Shown: piece after piece, positions 1 to 5,582 of the stretch
How the letters are laid out: each line of letters starts with the position of its first letter
Position numbering within the stretch: the stretch's first letter is position 1
NCBI GenBank assembly: GCA_029777755.1
Contig: JAKORQ010000259.1
Coordinates: 1 to 5,582, forward strand
Direction of reading: 5' to 3'
From: Planctomycetota bacterium
Lineage (GTDB): Bacteria; Planctomycetota; Phycisphaerae; Tepidisphaerales; Tepidisphaeraceae
Length of the DNA: 5,582 nucleotides
Program-made: the position numbers and the translations under genes
The notes under the pieces: model-generated
What the model saw: only the letters and a program-made list of their open reading frames with translations
What the model was told of the DNA's origin: nothing
Databases searched by the model: none

Positions 1-486
1 GCCCTCCAGGCCAACCAAAGCATACTGGTGCGCAATCCCGAGGCACTCAGGCCATGGCAGCACCTGCTCGAGCCTCTGCATGGCTACATGCTGCTGGCCT
101 GGAAGCAGTGGCAGGATCCGGCTTTCTCTGACGCGTTCAACTTCGGGCCGTTGCCGAGTTCCGCGGTGCCGGTGAAGAGGATTGTCGAAGAGGTGATAGC
201 CACTTGGGGATCGGGGAGTTGGCATACGAACCGGGTCACCGCGGTACACGAGGCCGGCCGACTCAGCCTGGATGTTTCAAAGGCGATGGCCCTGCTTAAC
301 TGGTCACCGAGGTATGACGTGACCCGCGCGGTGCGGGAGACCGTCAACTGGTATGCGAGATGGCATCGCGGCGAAGCGGATGCCAGGTGCCTTTGCCTCG
401 ACCAGATACACGAGTACGAACGCCTGCTTTCAGACCAACCAGAAGATGGAGCGAACGTTGGACCAGAGCCGCTTGTCACAGCTTAA
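1..486 (+). CDS. rfbG: CDP-glucose 4,6-dehydratase, C-terminal part (5' end outside window)
   Basis: This is the last ~161 codons of an extended short-chain dehydrogenase that converts CDP-D-glucose to CDP-4-dehydro-6-deoxy-D-glucose, the first dedicated step to CDP-linked 3,6-dideoxyhexoses. The frame is open from base 1, so the GTG at 28 is an internal valine and not a start. Visible family signatures are the VRNPEALRPWQHLLEPLHGY block (residues ~10-29), which is typical of RfbG and belongs to the sugar-nucleotide binding half, then FNFGP, and HEAGRLSLD followed by a LLNWSPRY block near the C-terminus. The family is usually about 360 residues, so the NAD-binding Rossmann half and the catalytic Tyr/Lys lie upstream of the window. 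The 3' end overlaps the start of rfbH, as expected of one operon whose products act consecutively. The final ~20 residues after the family-like end are variable and acidic. Identification is firm from the motif and from the rfbH neighbour. Confidence 0.93.
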   Translation, partial: ALQANQSILVRNPEALRPWQHLLEPLHGYMLLAWKQWQDPAFSDAFNFGPLPSSAVPVKRIVEEVIATWGSGSWHTNRVTAVHEAGRLSLDVSKAMALLNWSPRYDVTRAVRETVNWYARWHRGEADARCLCLDQIHEYERLLSDQPEDGANVGPEPLVTA

Positions 487-1777
487 GTCGCAGATTCTTG
501 AGCTTGCCGCGCAGTATCACGCAGAGGTATCCGGGCAGAACGTTTTCATCCCCGGGACAAGCGCGGTGCCAGTATCGGGAAAAGTGCTGGATGCCCGCGA
601 TCTGCAGCACCTGGTGGAAGCATCGCTGGACATGTGGCTGACCACCGGGCGATTCGCTTCCGAGTTTGAGCGGAAGCTCACCAGCTTTGTAGGCTGCCGA
701 TCAGCATCGCTGGTCAACTCCGGGTCAAGCGCCAACCTGCTGGCGGTTACAGCCCTGACCGCGCCAGAGTTGGGAGATCGTCGCCTCCTGCCCGGTGATG
801 AGGTGATCACGGTGGCCGCCGGTTTTCCCACCACCGTGAATCCCATAGTGCAGAATCAACTGGTGCCGGTGTTTGTGGACGTCGAGATACCCACGTACAA
901 CCTCGACGTGAGGCAACTGGAAGCCGCGTTATCGCCGCGCACGAAGGCAGTGGTAGCTGCCCACACCCTGGGTAATCCCTTCAACCTTTCTGCAGTGACG
1001 GAGTTCTGCCGCAAGCATGGCCTGTGGCTCATGGAGGACTGCTGCGACGCGCTTGGCGCCACCTTTGCCGGAAGGAACGTCGGAACATTTGGCGAATTGG
1101 CCACGCTCAGTTTTTATCCCGCCCATCATATCACCATGGGCGAAGGCGGGGCCGTACTCAGCAATGCGCCGCGGCTGCGGACGCTCGTGGAGTCGCTGCG
1201 CGACTGGGGGAGGGACTGCTGGTGTGATCCTGGGAAAGACAACACCTGTGCCAGGCGGTTCGGCTGGAAGCTGGGTGACCTTCCCTTCGGGTTCGACCAC
1301 AAGTACACCTACTCCCGCATCGGCTACAACCTCAAGGCCACGGACATGCAGGCGGCCATCGGGGTGTCGCAGCTCGACAAGGCGCCTGCGTTCATTGAGG
1401 CGCGCCGCCGAAACTTCGCGTATCTGCGCGGGGGCCTGGCAGACATGCAGGACATGTTCATCCTGCCGCAGGCGACGGAAAACTCGGAGCCAAGCTGGTT
1501 CGGATTCCCATTGGCGATCCGCGAGGACGCGCCCTTCTCACGCGAAGAGCTTACTGCCCATCTGACCGAGAAGAAGATCGGCACCCGGCTGCTGTTCGGC
1601 GGCAACCTTACCAGGCAGCCAGCCTACAAGGATGTGAAGTACCGCAAGGTCGGCGAACTGTCGAACTCAGATTTCGTCATGAATCGTGTTTTCTGGGTCG
1701 GCGTGTATCCGGGATTGACCACGTCGCACCTGGACTACCTGCTTGATACTGTGAAGCAGTTTGTGAGAAGCCGATGA
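446..1777 (+). CDS. rfbH: CDP-4-keto-6-deoxy-D-glucose 3-dehydrase (E1), PMP/[2Fe-2S] enzyme
   Basis: A DegT/AspC-fold enzyme of 443 residues, the usual length for RfbH/AscC. It removes the C-3 hydroxyl of CDP-4-keto-6-deoxyglucose using pyridoxamine phosphate and a [2Fe-2S] cluster, with electrons from a separate E3 reductase that is not in this window. Two features separate it from ordinary sugar aminotransferases. First, the internal-aldimine lysine is replaced by histidine: H227 in the SFYPAHHITMGEGG block (222-235). Second, the cluster motif C-X57-C-X1-C-X7-C is exact: C200, C258, C260 and C268, with the same spacing as C193/C251/C253/C261 in Yersinia AscC, and H227 lies 27 residues after C200 as H220 does after C193. 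The cofactor-phosphate loop SGSSAN (92-97) and D198 are also present. ATG 446 gives the family-like N-terminus and overlaps rfbG by 41 nt. TTG 458 is an alternative start, with GGAG at 448-451 placed 6 nt upstream. The open frame extends to an ATG at 353, but those extra residues lie wholly inside rfbG and do not look like the family. Confidence 0.96.
   Translation: MERTLDQSRLSQLKSQILELAAQYHAEVSGQNVFIPGTSAVPVSGKVLDARDLQHLVEASLDMWLTTGRFASEFERKLTSFVGCRSASLVNSGSSANLLAVTALTAPELGDRRLLPGDEVITVAAGFPTTVNPIVQNQLVPVFVDVEIPTYNLDVRQLEAALSPRTKAVVAAHTLGNPFNLSAVTEFCRKHGLWLMEDCCDALGATFAGRNVGTFGELATLSFYPAHHITMGEGGAVLSNAPRLRTLVESLRDWGRDCWCDPGKDNTCARRFGWKLGDLPFGFDHKYTYSRIGYNLKATDMQAAIGVSQLDKAPAFIEARRRNFAYLRGGLADMQDMFILPQATENSEPSWFGFPLAIREDAPFSREELTAHLTEKKIGTRLLFGGNLTRQPAYKDVKYRKVGELSNSDFVMNRVFWVGVYPGLTTSHLDYLLDTVKQFVRSR
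1774..1777 (+). other. ATGA stop/start overlap coupling rfbH to the SDR gene
   Basis: The ATG of the SDR gene (1774-1776) and the TGA of rfbH (1775-1777) share the four bases ATGA. A purine-rich GAGAAG at 1764-1769 precedes it and can serve as a weak ribosome binding site. This arrangement usually means translational coupling, so the SDR is probably made together with RfbH. Confidence 0.85.
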
Positions 1778-2823
1778 TTCCCCTTCCTGATGGAGATCTG
1801 CGGCATGTCCTGGAGCACACCGCGCAGGTGTGGGCAAGCCTGAAGAACGCTCGCCTGTTCATCACCGGCGGCACCGGGTTCTTTGGCAAGTGGCTGCTCG
1901 AATCCTTCAGCTATGCCAACAGGGAGCTGTCCCTTGGGGCCACGGCAATGGTTCTCAGCAGAGATCCCAGACAGTTCCTGAAGAACATGCCGCATCTGGC
2001 CGCCGATGGCTCGATCAAGTTTATCCAGGGAGATGTCTGCTCGTTCGATCCGCCAGGAGATTCCCCGACGCATATCATCCATGCGGCCACAGAGACCACC
2101 ACACGAAACGGCAAACTCCAGCCACTTGAGATGCTCGACACAGTCGTTGCAGGCACCCACCGCGTGCTGGAACTGGCGCGACAGTGTCGCGTGCGATCAT
2201 TGCTGTTCACCAGCAGCGGCGCGGTCTACGGCAAACAGCCGCCCGGGCTTACCCACGTGCCCGAAGATTACACGGGCGCGCCCGATCCTCTCGATCCGGA
2301 CGCCGCCTATGGTAATGGCAAGCGCTATGCTGAGCATCTATGCGCTGCATACTTCGCGCAGCATGGCATCCCCGTAAAGCTTGTGCGCTGCTTTGCCTTC
2401 GTGGGTCCTCACCTGCCCCAGGACGCCCATTTTGCTGTGGGCAACTTCATTCGTGACGCCCTGGCTGGCGGCCCCATCGTGGTCAACGGAGACGGCACTC
2501 CATTTCGCTCCTACCTGTACGCGGCCGACCTGGCTATCTGGCTGTGGACAATCCTGGCCGAAGGAGCCGACTCACGCGCCTACAACGTCGGCTCGTCACA
2601 GGCCATAACGATTGCTGATCTGGCAAGAAAAGTGGGCGAGAAGACTGGCTGCTCAGTTCACATATGCCAGGTCCCGCGGGAGAACGTCCCACCACTGCGA
2701 TACGTTCCCGACGTATCCCGCGCCTCGTCCGAGCTGAATCTGCGACCCCTGATCACACTCGATGAAGCGCTGGATCGGACGATAGAGTGGAGCCGCAGGC
2801 ACCCACACAAGTCTGGCAGATAG
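1774..2823 (+). CDS. NAD(P)-dependent epimerase/dehydratase (extended SDR), probable nucleotide-sugar reductase or epimerase
   Basis: A complete 349-residue extended SDR. The N-terminal ~25 residues precede a Rossmann strand and the dinucleotide motif GGTGFFG (32-38, G-x-x-G-x-x-G). The catalytic set is intact: S148 in FTSSGAVYG (145-153), and Y179 with K183 in YGNGK. The substrate half carries RCFAFVGPHLPQDAHFAVGN and the NGDGTPFRSYLYAADLA block seen in sugar-nucleotide SDRs. The Asp-Glu pair that follows the active-site Thr in dTDP- and CDP-hexose 4,6-dehydratases (TDEVYG) is replaced by SSGAVYG, so a dehydratase role is unlikely. Its place after rfbG-rfbH suggests that it acts on the CDP-3,6-dideoxy-hexos-4-ulose made by RfbH, either by C-4 reduction (paratose or abequose type) or by reducing the acetyl branch as YerF does in yersiniose synthesis. 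It is longer than classical abequose/paratose synthases (about 285-300 residues). The family is certain; the exact substrate is inferred from context. Confidence 0.87.
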   Translation: MIPLPDGDLRHVLEHTAQVWASLKNARLFITGGTGFFGKWLLESFSYANRELSLGATAMVLSRDPRQFLKNMPHLAADGSIKFIQGDVCSFDPPGDSPTHIIHAATETTTRNGKLQPLEMLDTVVAGTHRVLELARQCRVRSLLFTSSGAVYGKQPPGLTHVPEDYTGAPDPLDPDAAYGNGKRYAEHLCAAYFAQHGIPVKLVRCFAFVGPHLPQDAHFAVGNFIRDALAGGPIVVNGDGTPFRSYLYAADLAIWLWTILAEGADSRAYNVGSSQAITIADLARKVGEKTGCSVHICQVPRENVPPLRYVPDVSRASSELNLRPLITLDEALDRTIEWSRRHPHKSGR

Positions 2824-4087
2824 CGTCGGCAGATGACGACGTGGCTCCGTGCTGCCGCTCTCTTCGCGCAGCCCTCCCGACGATCACCGCGAGCAGGAGT
2901 ACCATGAGGGCAGGATTCAGCAGCGAGTCAATCCTCACATCCATGAACGTAGGATAATATGCTTTGGGTACCAGCAGCAGGCCAAACAGGATGGCAAGGA
3001 GCAGATCTGAGCGTTCAGCCGTTTCCTCCCCGCCGCGCAACAGCAACTCCATTGGCAGCAATACATAAATCAGCCGATAGTTGCCTGTGATATCAGGGAG
3101 CAGGAGCATGGCCGGTGTGATGATGGCGATCCTTTCCTCCAGGGTCAGCCGTCGCCGGAAGTACTCCCAGCCAATACAGGATGCGAAAAGCAACTGTACA
3201 GCCCAGTAAACCGCGTCGATCGACAGGAGCCTGTCGGCCAGGAACGTCCAGTGGAACTCCCAGGAAAGGTAGGTCAGCGCTTTGAGAGCTGCCCGCAGGC
3301 TACAGCAGTTGAGCGTTCCCCAGAAACTGCCCGCTAGCGTACCGAACCCCGCAAGACCTTCCACGAGACCGTTAAAGCTGCCGACAATTCCACCGCGCAG
3401 CAGCATAGCGCTGGCCAGCGCGAGAAAGACAGTCAACGAGCCGGCATAGAGACCATACCTGAACTTTCCTCTCTGCAGGTACAAAAGACCCAAGATCGCC
3501 GGATATCCCTTCATCGCAGCCGCACATGCCAGCAGCACGACTGCCCATCCATACTTAGCCTGCATGAAGCAAAACAGAAACCCGGCCGTGATGAGGAAGA
3601 CTATTGTGTCGATATTTCCGCGATCCAGCGCTGTATGCACAGGAAATGAAAGCAGCACGATAGTGAACAGGATGTGCCAGTCCCGTAGCGAGTTGGAGAG
3701 CGCCATCGCCCTGCGCGCCGTCCACAACAACCCCAGGGCGCACCCGGCCAGGTAGATCAGAACCAGCCAGTTGTACGGCACCCACGTCAGCGGGTGAATC
3801 AGCACATACGCGAATGGGAAATAGCAGCCGGGCAGAACTCCCTCCGACCTGCCATACGGATCCAGATTACTGCTATTGAGATACGGCTGATAGAGATCCC
3901 CAAAGCAGTGCCGCTCGCTTACACCACTCCAGGAAACGCGGAATGTGTCGGCCGGGTCAAACAGGTAGGTTGAATACGGATATCCCCGTCCCTCGTAGGC
4001 CCCCCGCCAGTAGTGGTATCCCAGCGCAGCAACAGATCCCGCCAGGAGGATAACTGCGACGATATCAAGGCACATCGCCTTGCGCAA
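2753..4087 (-). CDS. Polytopic membrane glycosyltransferase, GT87/DUF2029-like (GT-C fold)
   Basis: A 444-residue integral membrane protein with about 9-10 hydrophobic segments by eye, starting with one at residues ~6-24. A large polar loop follows (~25-90) with several acidic residues, such as FDPADTF and CFGDLYQPYL. In GT-C enzymes the catalytic Asp lies in this first non-cytoplasmic loop. The central DRGNID (155-160) and AAAMKGYP (189-196) match the conserved RGN and AxxxKxxP patterns of the DUF2029/GT87 family, which use polyprenyl-phosphate sugar donors. It therefore probably adds a hexose or pentose to a glycan or lipid on the periplasmic side. The start chosen is TTG 4087, because GGAGG at 4095-4099 sits 7 nt upstream. 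GTG 4105 and ATG 4075 are in frame but poorly placed relative to that site. The last ~32 residues are hydrophilic and Cys/Ser-rich with no membrane character. They run into the convergent SDR gene, with a 71-bp overlap, and look like an extension past the ancestral stop. Acceptor and donor cannot be read from the sequence. Confidence 0.82.
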   Translation of the reverse strand: MRKAMCLDIVAVILLAGSVAALGYHYWRGAYEGRGYPYSTYLFDPADTFRVSWSGVSERHCFGDLYQPYLNSSNLDPYGRSEGVLPGCYFPFAYVLIHPLTWVPYNWLVLIYLAGCALGLLWTARRAMALSNSLRDWHILFTIVLLSFPVHTALDRGNIDTIVFLITAGFLFCFMQAKYGWAVVLLACAAAMKGYPAILGLLYLQRGKFRYGLYAGSLTVFLALASAMLLRGGIVGSFNGLVEGLAGFGTLAGSFWGTLNCCSLRAALKALTYLSWEFHWTFLADRLLSIDAVYWAVQLLFASCIGWEYFRRRLTLEERIAIITPAMLLLPDITGNYRLIYVLLPMELLLRGGEETAERSDLLLAILFGLLLVPKAYYPTFMDVRIDSLLNPALMVLLLAVIVGRAARRERQHGATSSSADAICQTCVGACGSTLSSDPALHRV

Positions 4088-4094
4088 AGGAGAA

Positions 4095-4099
4095 CCTCC
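4095..4099 (-). promoter_or_regulatory. Ribosome binding site (GGAGG) that fixes a TTG start
   Basis: Read on the minus strand, GGAGG (followed by T, giving GGAGGT) is a near-perfect anti-Shine-Dalgarno match, 7 nt before the TTG at 4087-4085. The alternative GTG at 4105 would place this site inside the coding region, and the ATG at 4075 would be about 19 nt away. It therefore favours the TTG start for the glycosyltransferase. Confidence 0.7.
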
Positions 4100-4152
4100 G
4101 CCCACAGGCCCTATCTACAGAACATGAAAGCTTGACGCAAACAGAAATGGCA

Positions 4153-4180
4153 AATATACGCAAATGCGGTGACTGTTCCA
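4153..4180 (-). promoter_or_regulatory. Weak candidate promoter in the gap upstream of the glycosyltransferase
   Basis: The short gap between the YerE-like remnant and the glycosyltransferase gene (roughly 4088-4227) is locally AT-richer than its flanks and shows no gene. On the minus strand TATATT (4158-4153) matches the -10 consensus at 5 of 6 positions. TGGAAC (4180-4175), 16 nt upstream, matches the -35 at only 3 of 6. The remnant's reading frame ends just upstream, so the glycosyltransferase may need its own promoter here or may be read through. I see no convincing stem-loop terminator in this gap. The call is speculative. Confidence 0.25.
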
Positions 4181-4227
4181 GTGCCTCGCCACACCAAACT
4201 ACGCCATCAGGCCATGTGGATGTGCGG

Positions 4228-5388
4228 TTAATCCAGCGGCGTGATCTGCATCAGCTTCTTGAATAGATCCCGGCGGAGCAGCGGATACATGTCCTCCAGC
4301 GGCTTGGAGATCATCGCGCCATCGGGACGCACAACCGAGGAAAGCTTGGGATACAACGTCTGGTTCGGATCCATCATCACTTCGCAGATCACCGGGCCCT
4401 CAGCCTTGAGTGTGGCATCCAGCGCCGCATCGAGATCACCCGGGTCGCTCACCCGCTGCGCAGGAATGCCGTACGCGTTGGCGATCCGCAGCATGTCCGG
4501 GCAACTTACACCACCCTCAGGACACGATCCCACATAGCGCCCCTCGAAGTAGGTGTTCTGCGTTGTACGGATAGCAAGGTATCCGCAGTTATTGAGCACG
4601 AAGATGCGTATCGGCAGATTGAGGGCGACGATGGTTTGCAGCTCCTGGATATTCATCTGGATGCTGCCGTCACCCGTGATGCAGACGACCGGCTTGCGAT
4701 CGCGCGCTATACAGGCGCCGATAGCCGCCGGCAGGTCATATCCCATGCTCGCGCACCCCTGGTTGGTGAACACGCGGACGCCGCGACGCAGCCGCATCAC
4801 CTGGAATGTCCCTGTGTACGCGGTGCCGTTGCCGGTCACCACGAGATCGCCGTCACCAAGACGGTCAAACAGCCGCTCGGCAAACTCATACGAGCTGACC
4901 GCGCCCTGGGGAGCGGGGTTGTCGTCATGTATCCCCGGCAGATGAGTATCAAGCTCACGGCACCACTGGATCCAGGACGGCTTTGGCGCAAGCGGTGTCT
5001 GTCGCGCCAGCCGCAGCATCTCCTCGATGAAGATGCGGGCATCGCAGTGGATCGGCAGATCCAGGCGCAAGGTAGGCTTGCGCAGCTCGGCGTCATCGAT
5101 GTCCACCATCGCCCGGAAAGCACCTCGCGCGAATGCCTCGTACGAATAGCCGATCTGCCGCACACCAAGGCGTGCCCCGATCGCGACAAAGCAATCGCTG
5201 TTCTGCACGACCATGTTGCCACGACGATCGCCAACGATCCCGGGCCTGCCGAAGAAGAGCGGATGATCGGAGGGAATGAGGTCATGGCCGCAGATGGCAG
5301 TGACAACCGGAATCCCCAGCAGATCCACCAGTTCCAGGAAAGCGTCAGCCGCCCCGGCGAGCCTGATTCCGTGCCCGGCCATCGGCAT
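4228..5388 (-). pseudogene. YerE-like thiamine-diphosphate enzyme, N-terminal PYR domain missing
   Basis: The frame encodes the middle and C-terminal domains of an acetolactate-synthase-like ThDP enzyme of the YerE type. YerE transfers a two-carbon unit from pyruvate (after decarboxylation) onto CDP-3,6-dideoxy-hexos-4-ulose in yersiniose biosynthesis. Numbered from the ATG at 5439, the central domain starts at GHGIRLAGA (22-30) and continues through FGRPGIVGDR. The PP domain has FTNQGCASMGYDLPAAIGA (224-242) and the ThDP/Mg motif GDGS (256-259), with 24 residues between GDG and NN (283-284). The C-terminus, with KLSSVVRPDG and SKPLEDMYP, follows this O-antigen-linked subfamily. Intact relatives have ~570-590 residues. 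The ~180-residue PYR domain with the essential cofactor-activating Glu is absent. The frame runs open to ATG 5439 and closes at a stop at 5452-5454, and no other minus-strand frame out to 5582 reads like a PYR domain. Residues encoded beyond ~5388 are antisense to the next gene, and no good ribosome binding site precedes any start. It is probably inactive, although the remaining ~386 codons contain no stop or frameshift. Confidence 0.85.
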
Positions 5389-5393
5389 CCGCC

Positions 5394-5400
5394 AAAGGAG
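5394..5400 (+). promoter_or_regulatory. Strong ribosome binding site (AAAGGAG) for the last gene
   Basis: AAAGGAG lies 5 nt before the ATG at 5406, a textbook Shine-Dalgarno spacing. It sits at the point where recognisable homology of the opposite-strand YerE-like remnant stops, so it supports both the start of the new gene and the position of the junction. Confidence 0.75.
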
Positions 5401-5405
5401 CACAC

Positions 5406-5582
5406 ATGTCGTCACAATCGCCATTGCTGGCCCTGACATCCCGCGACACGCTCAGACCCGCAGTAATGCTGCTGGCGGCCGCCTGCCTGGGCATGGCATC
5501 GCTGTGCTTCAGCGGGAAGTTCGAGCCGCAGCAGTTTTTCTTCATGGTTGGCGGACTTGTCCTGCTGACGGTCGGGATTGCC
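5406..5582 (+). CDS. Membrane protein, N-terminal fragment (3' end outside window)
   Basis: The first 59 codons of a gene that continues beyond the window. It starts MSSQSPLLAL, a short polar leader with R13, D14 and R17. A hydrophobic segment follows at ~18-36, then a short polar loop (GKFEPQQ, 37-43) and a second hydrophobic stretch from 44 to the edge. Two closely spaced membrane segments at the N-terminus suggest a polytopic inner-membrane protein. In a glycan locus the usual candidates are an O-antigen polymerase, ligase or flippase, but no family motif is visible, so no function is assigned. The ATG is supported by AAAGGAG 5 nt upstream. Its 5' flank is the antisense strand of the truncated YerE-like gene. 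I see no convincing promoter there, so how the gene is transcribed is unclear. Confidence 0.7.
   Translation, partial: MSSQSPLLALTSRDTLRPAVMLLAAACLGMASLCFSGKFEPQQFFFMVGGLVLLTVGIA

Noticed and set aside
353..445. N-terminal extension of rfbH to the ATG at 353
   Set aside because: These 31 codons lie inside rfbG in another frame, are unlike RfbH N-termini and lack a convincing ribosome binding site.
1017..1565. 182-codon plus-strand frame inside rfbH
   Set aside because: It is an Arg/Ser/Thr-rich out-of-frame reading of GC-rich coding DNA. The rfbH frame here carries all the cofactor and cluster residues.
1735..2160. 141-codon minus-strand frame opposite the rfbH/SDR junction
   Set aside because: It has no recognisable motif and lies antisense to well-supported coding sequence with an ATGA overlap.
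2824..2850. Possible terminator hairpin after the SDR stop (GTCG...CGAC)
   Set aside because: The stem is only 4 bp and has no U-tract on either strand.
4135..4164. Two direct copies of ACGCAAA 23 bp apart in the intergenic gap, considered as an operator
   Set aside because: Seven-base repeats with no flanking symmetry are close to chance expectation. There is no regulator nearby to connect them to.
4636..5436. 266-codon plus-strand open frame opposite the YerE-like gene
   Set aside because: The translation is low-complexity and His/Arg-rich with no domain signature. It mirrors a minus-strand frame with clear ThDP-enzyme motifs, so it is a shadow frame.
5345..5545. 66-codon minus-strand frame overlapping the last gene, considered as a frameshifted N-terminus of the YerE-like enzyme
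   Set aside because: Its residues show none of the PYR-domain motifs, and neither does the third minus-strand frame. The PYR domain is missing, not frameshifted, within the window.

Overview
The window is part of a surface-polysaccharide (O-antigen or similar glycan) locus from a moderately GC-rich, probably Gram-negative bacterium. The gene content fits many Proteobacteria or Acidobacteriota, and nothing in the sequence fixes the taxon. There are no RNA genes, CRISPR arrays or recognisable insertion sequences.

Layout. A tightly packed plus-strand operon fills the left half: the 3' end of a CDP-glucose 4,6-dehydratase gene (rfbG, 1-486), a complete CDP-4-keto-6-deoxyglucose 3-dehydrase gene (rfbH, 446-1777) and an extended-SDR nucleotide-sugar epimerase/reductase gene (1774-2823). 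The first pair overlaps by about 41 nt and the second by 4 nt (ATGA). A minus-strand gene for a polytopic GT87/DUF2029-type glycosyltransferase (2753-4087) converges on the operon, and its 3' end overlaps the SDR gene by 71 bp. After a non-coding gap (roughly 4088-4227) comes a minus-strand remnant of a YerE-like thiamine-diphosphate enzyme gene (4228 to about 5388). It lacks its whole N-terminal PYR domain. At the point where it breaks off, a plus-strand membrane-protein gene with a strong ribosome binding site begins (5406) and runs off the window.

How the genes fit together. RfbG and RfbH are consecutive steps from CDP-glucose to CDP-3,6-dideoxy-hexos-4-ulose. In Yersinia pseudotuberculosis that intermediate is either reduced to an ordinary 3,6-dideoxyhexose or receives a two-carbon branch from pyruvate by YerE and is then reduced, giving yersiniose. 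The RfbGH pair, an SDR and a YerE homologue therefore look like a branched 3,6-dideoxyhexose pathway. Here the YerE-like gene is inverted, separated from the operon and decapitated, so the branching step is probably lost from this copy. The membrane glycosyltransferase is a plausible consumer of a lipid-linked sugar donor. The most notable feature is the apparent rearrangement scar near 5385-5405; the enzymes themselves belong to known families.
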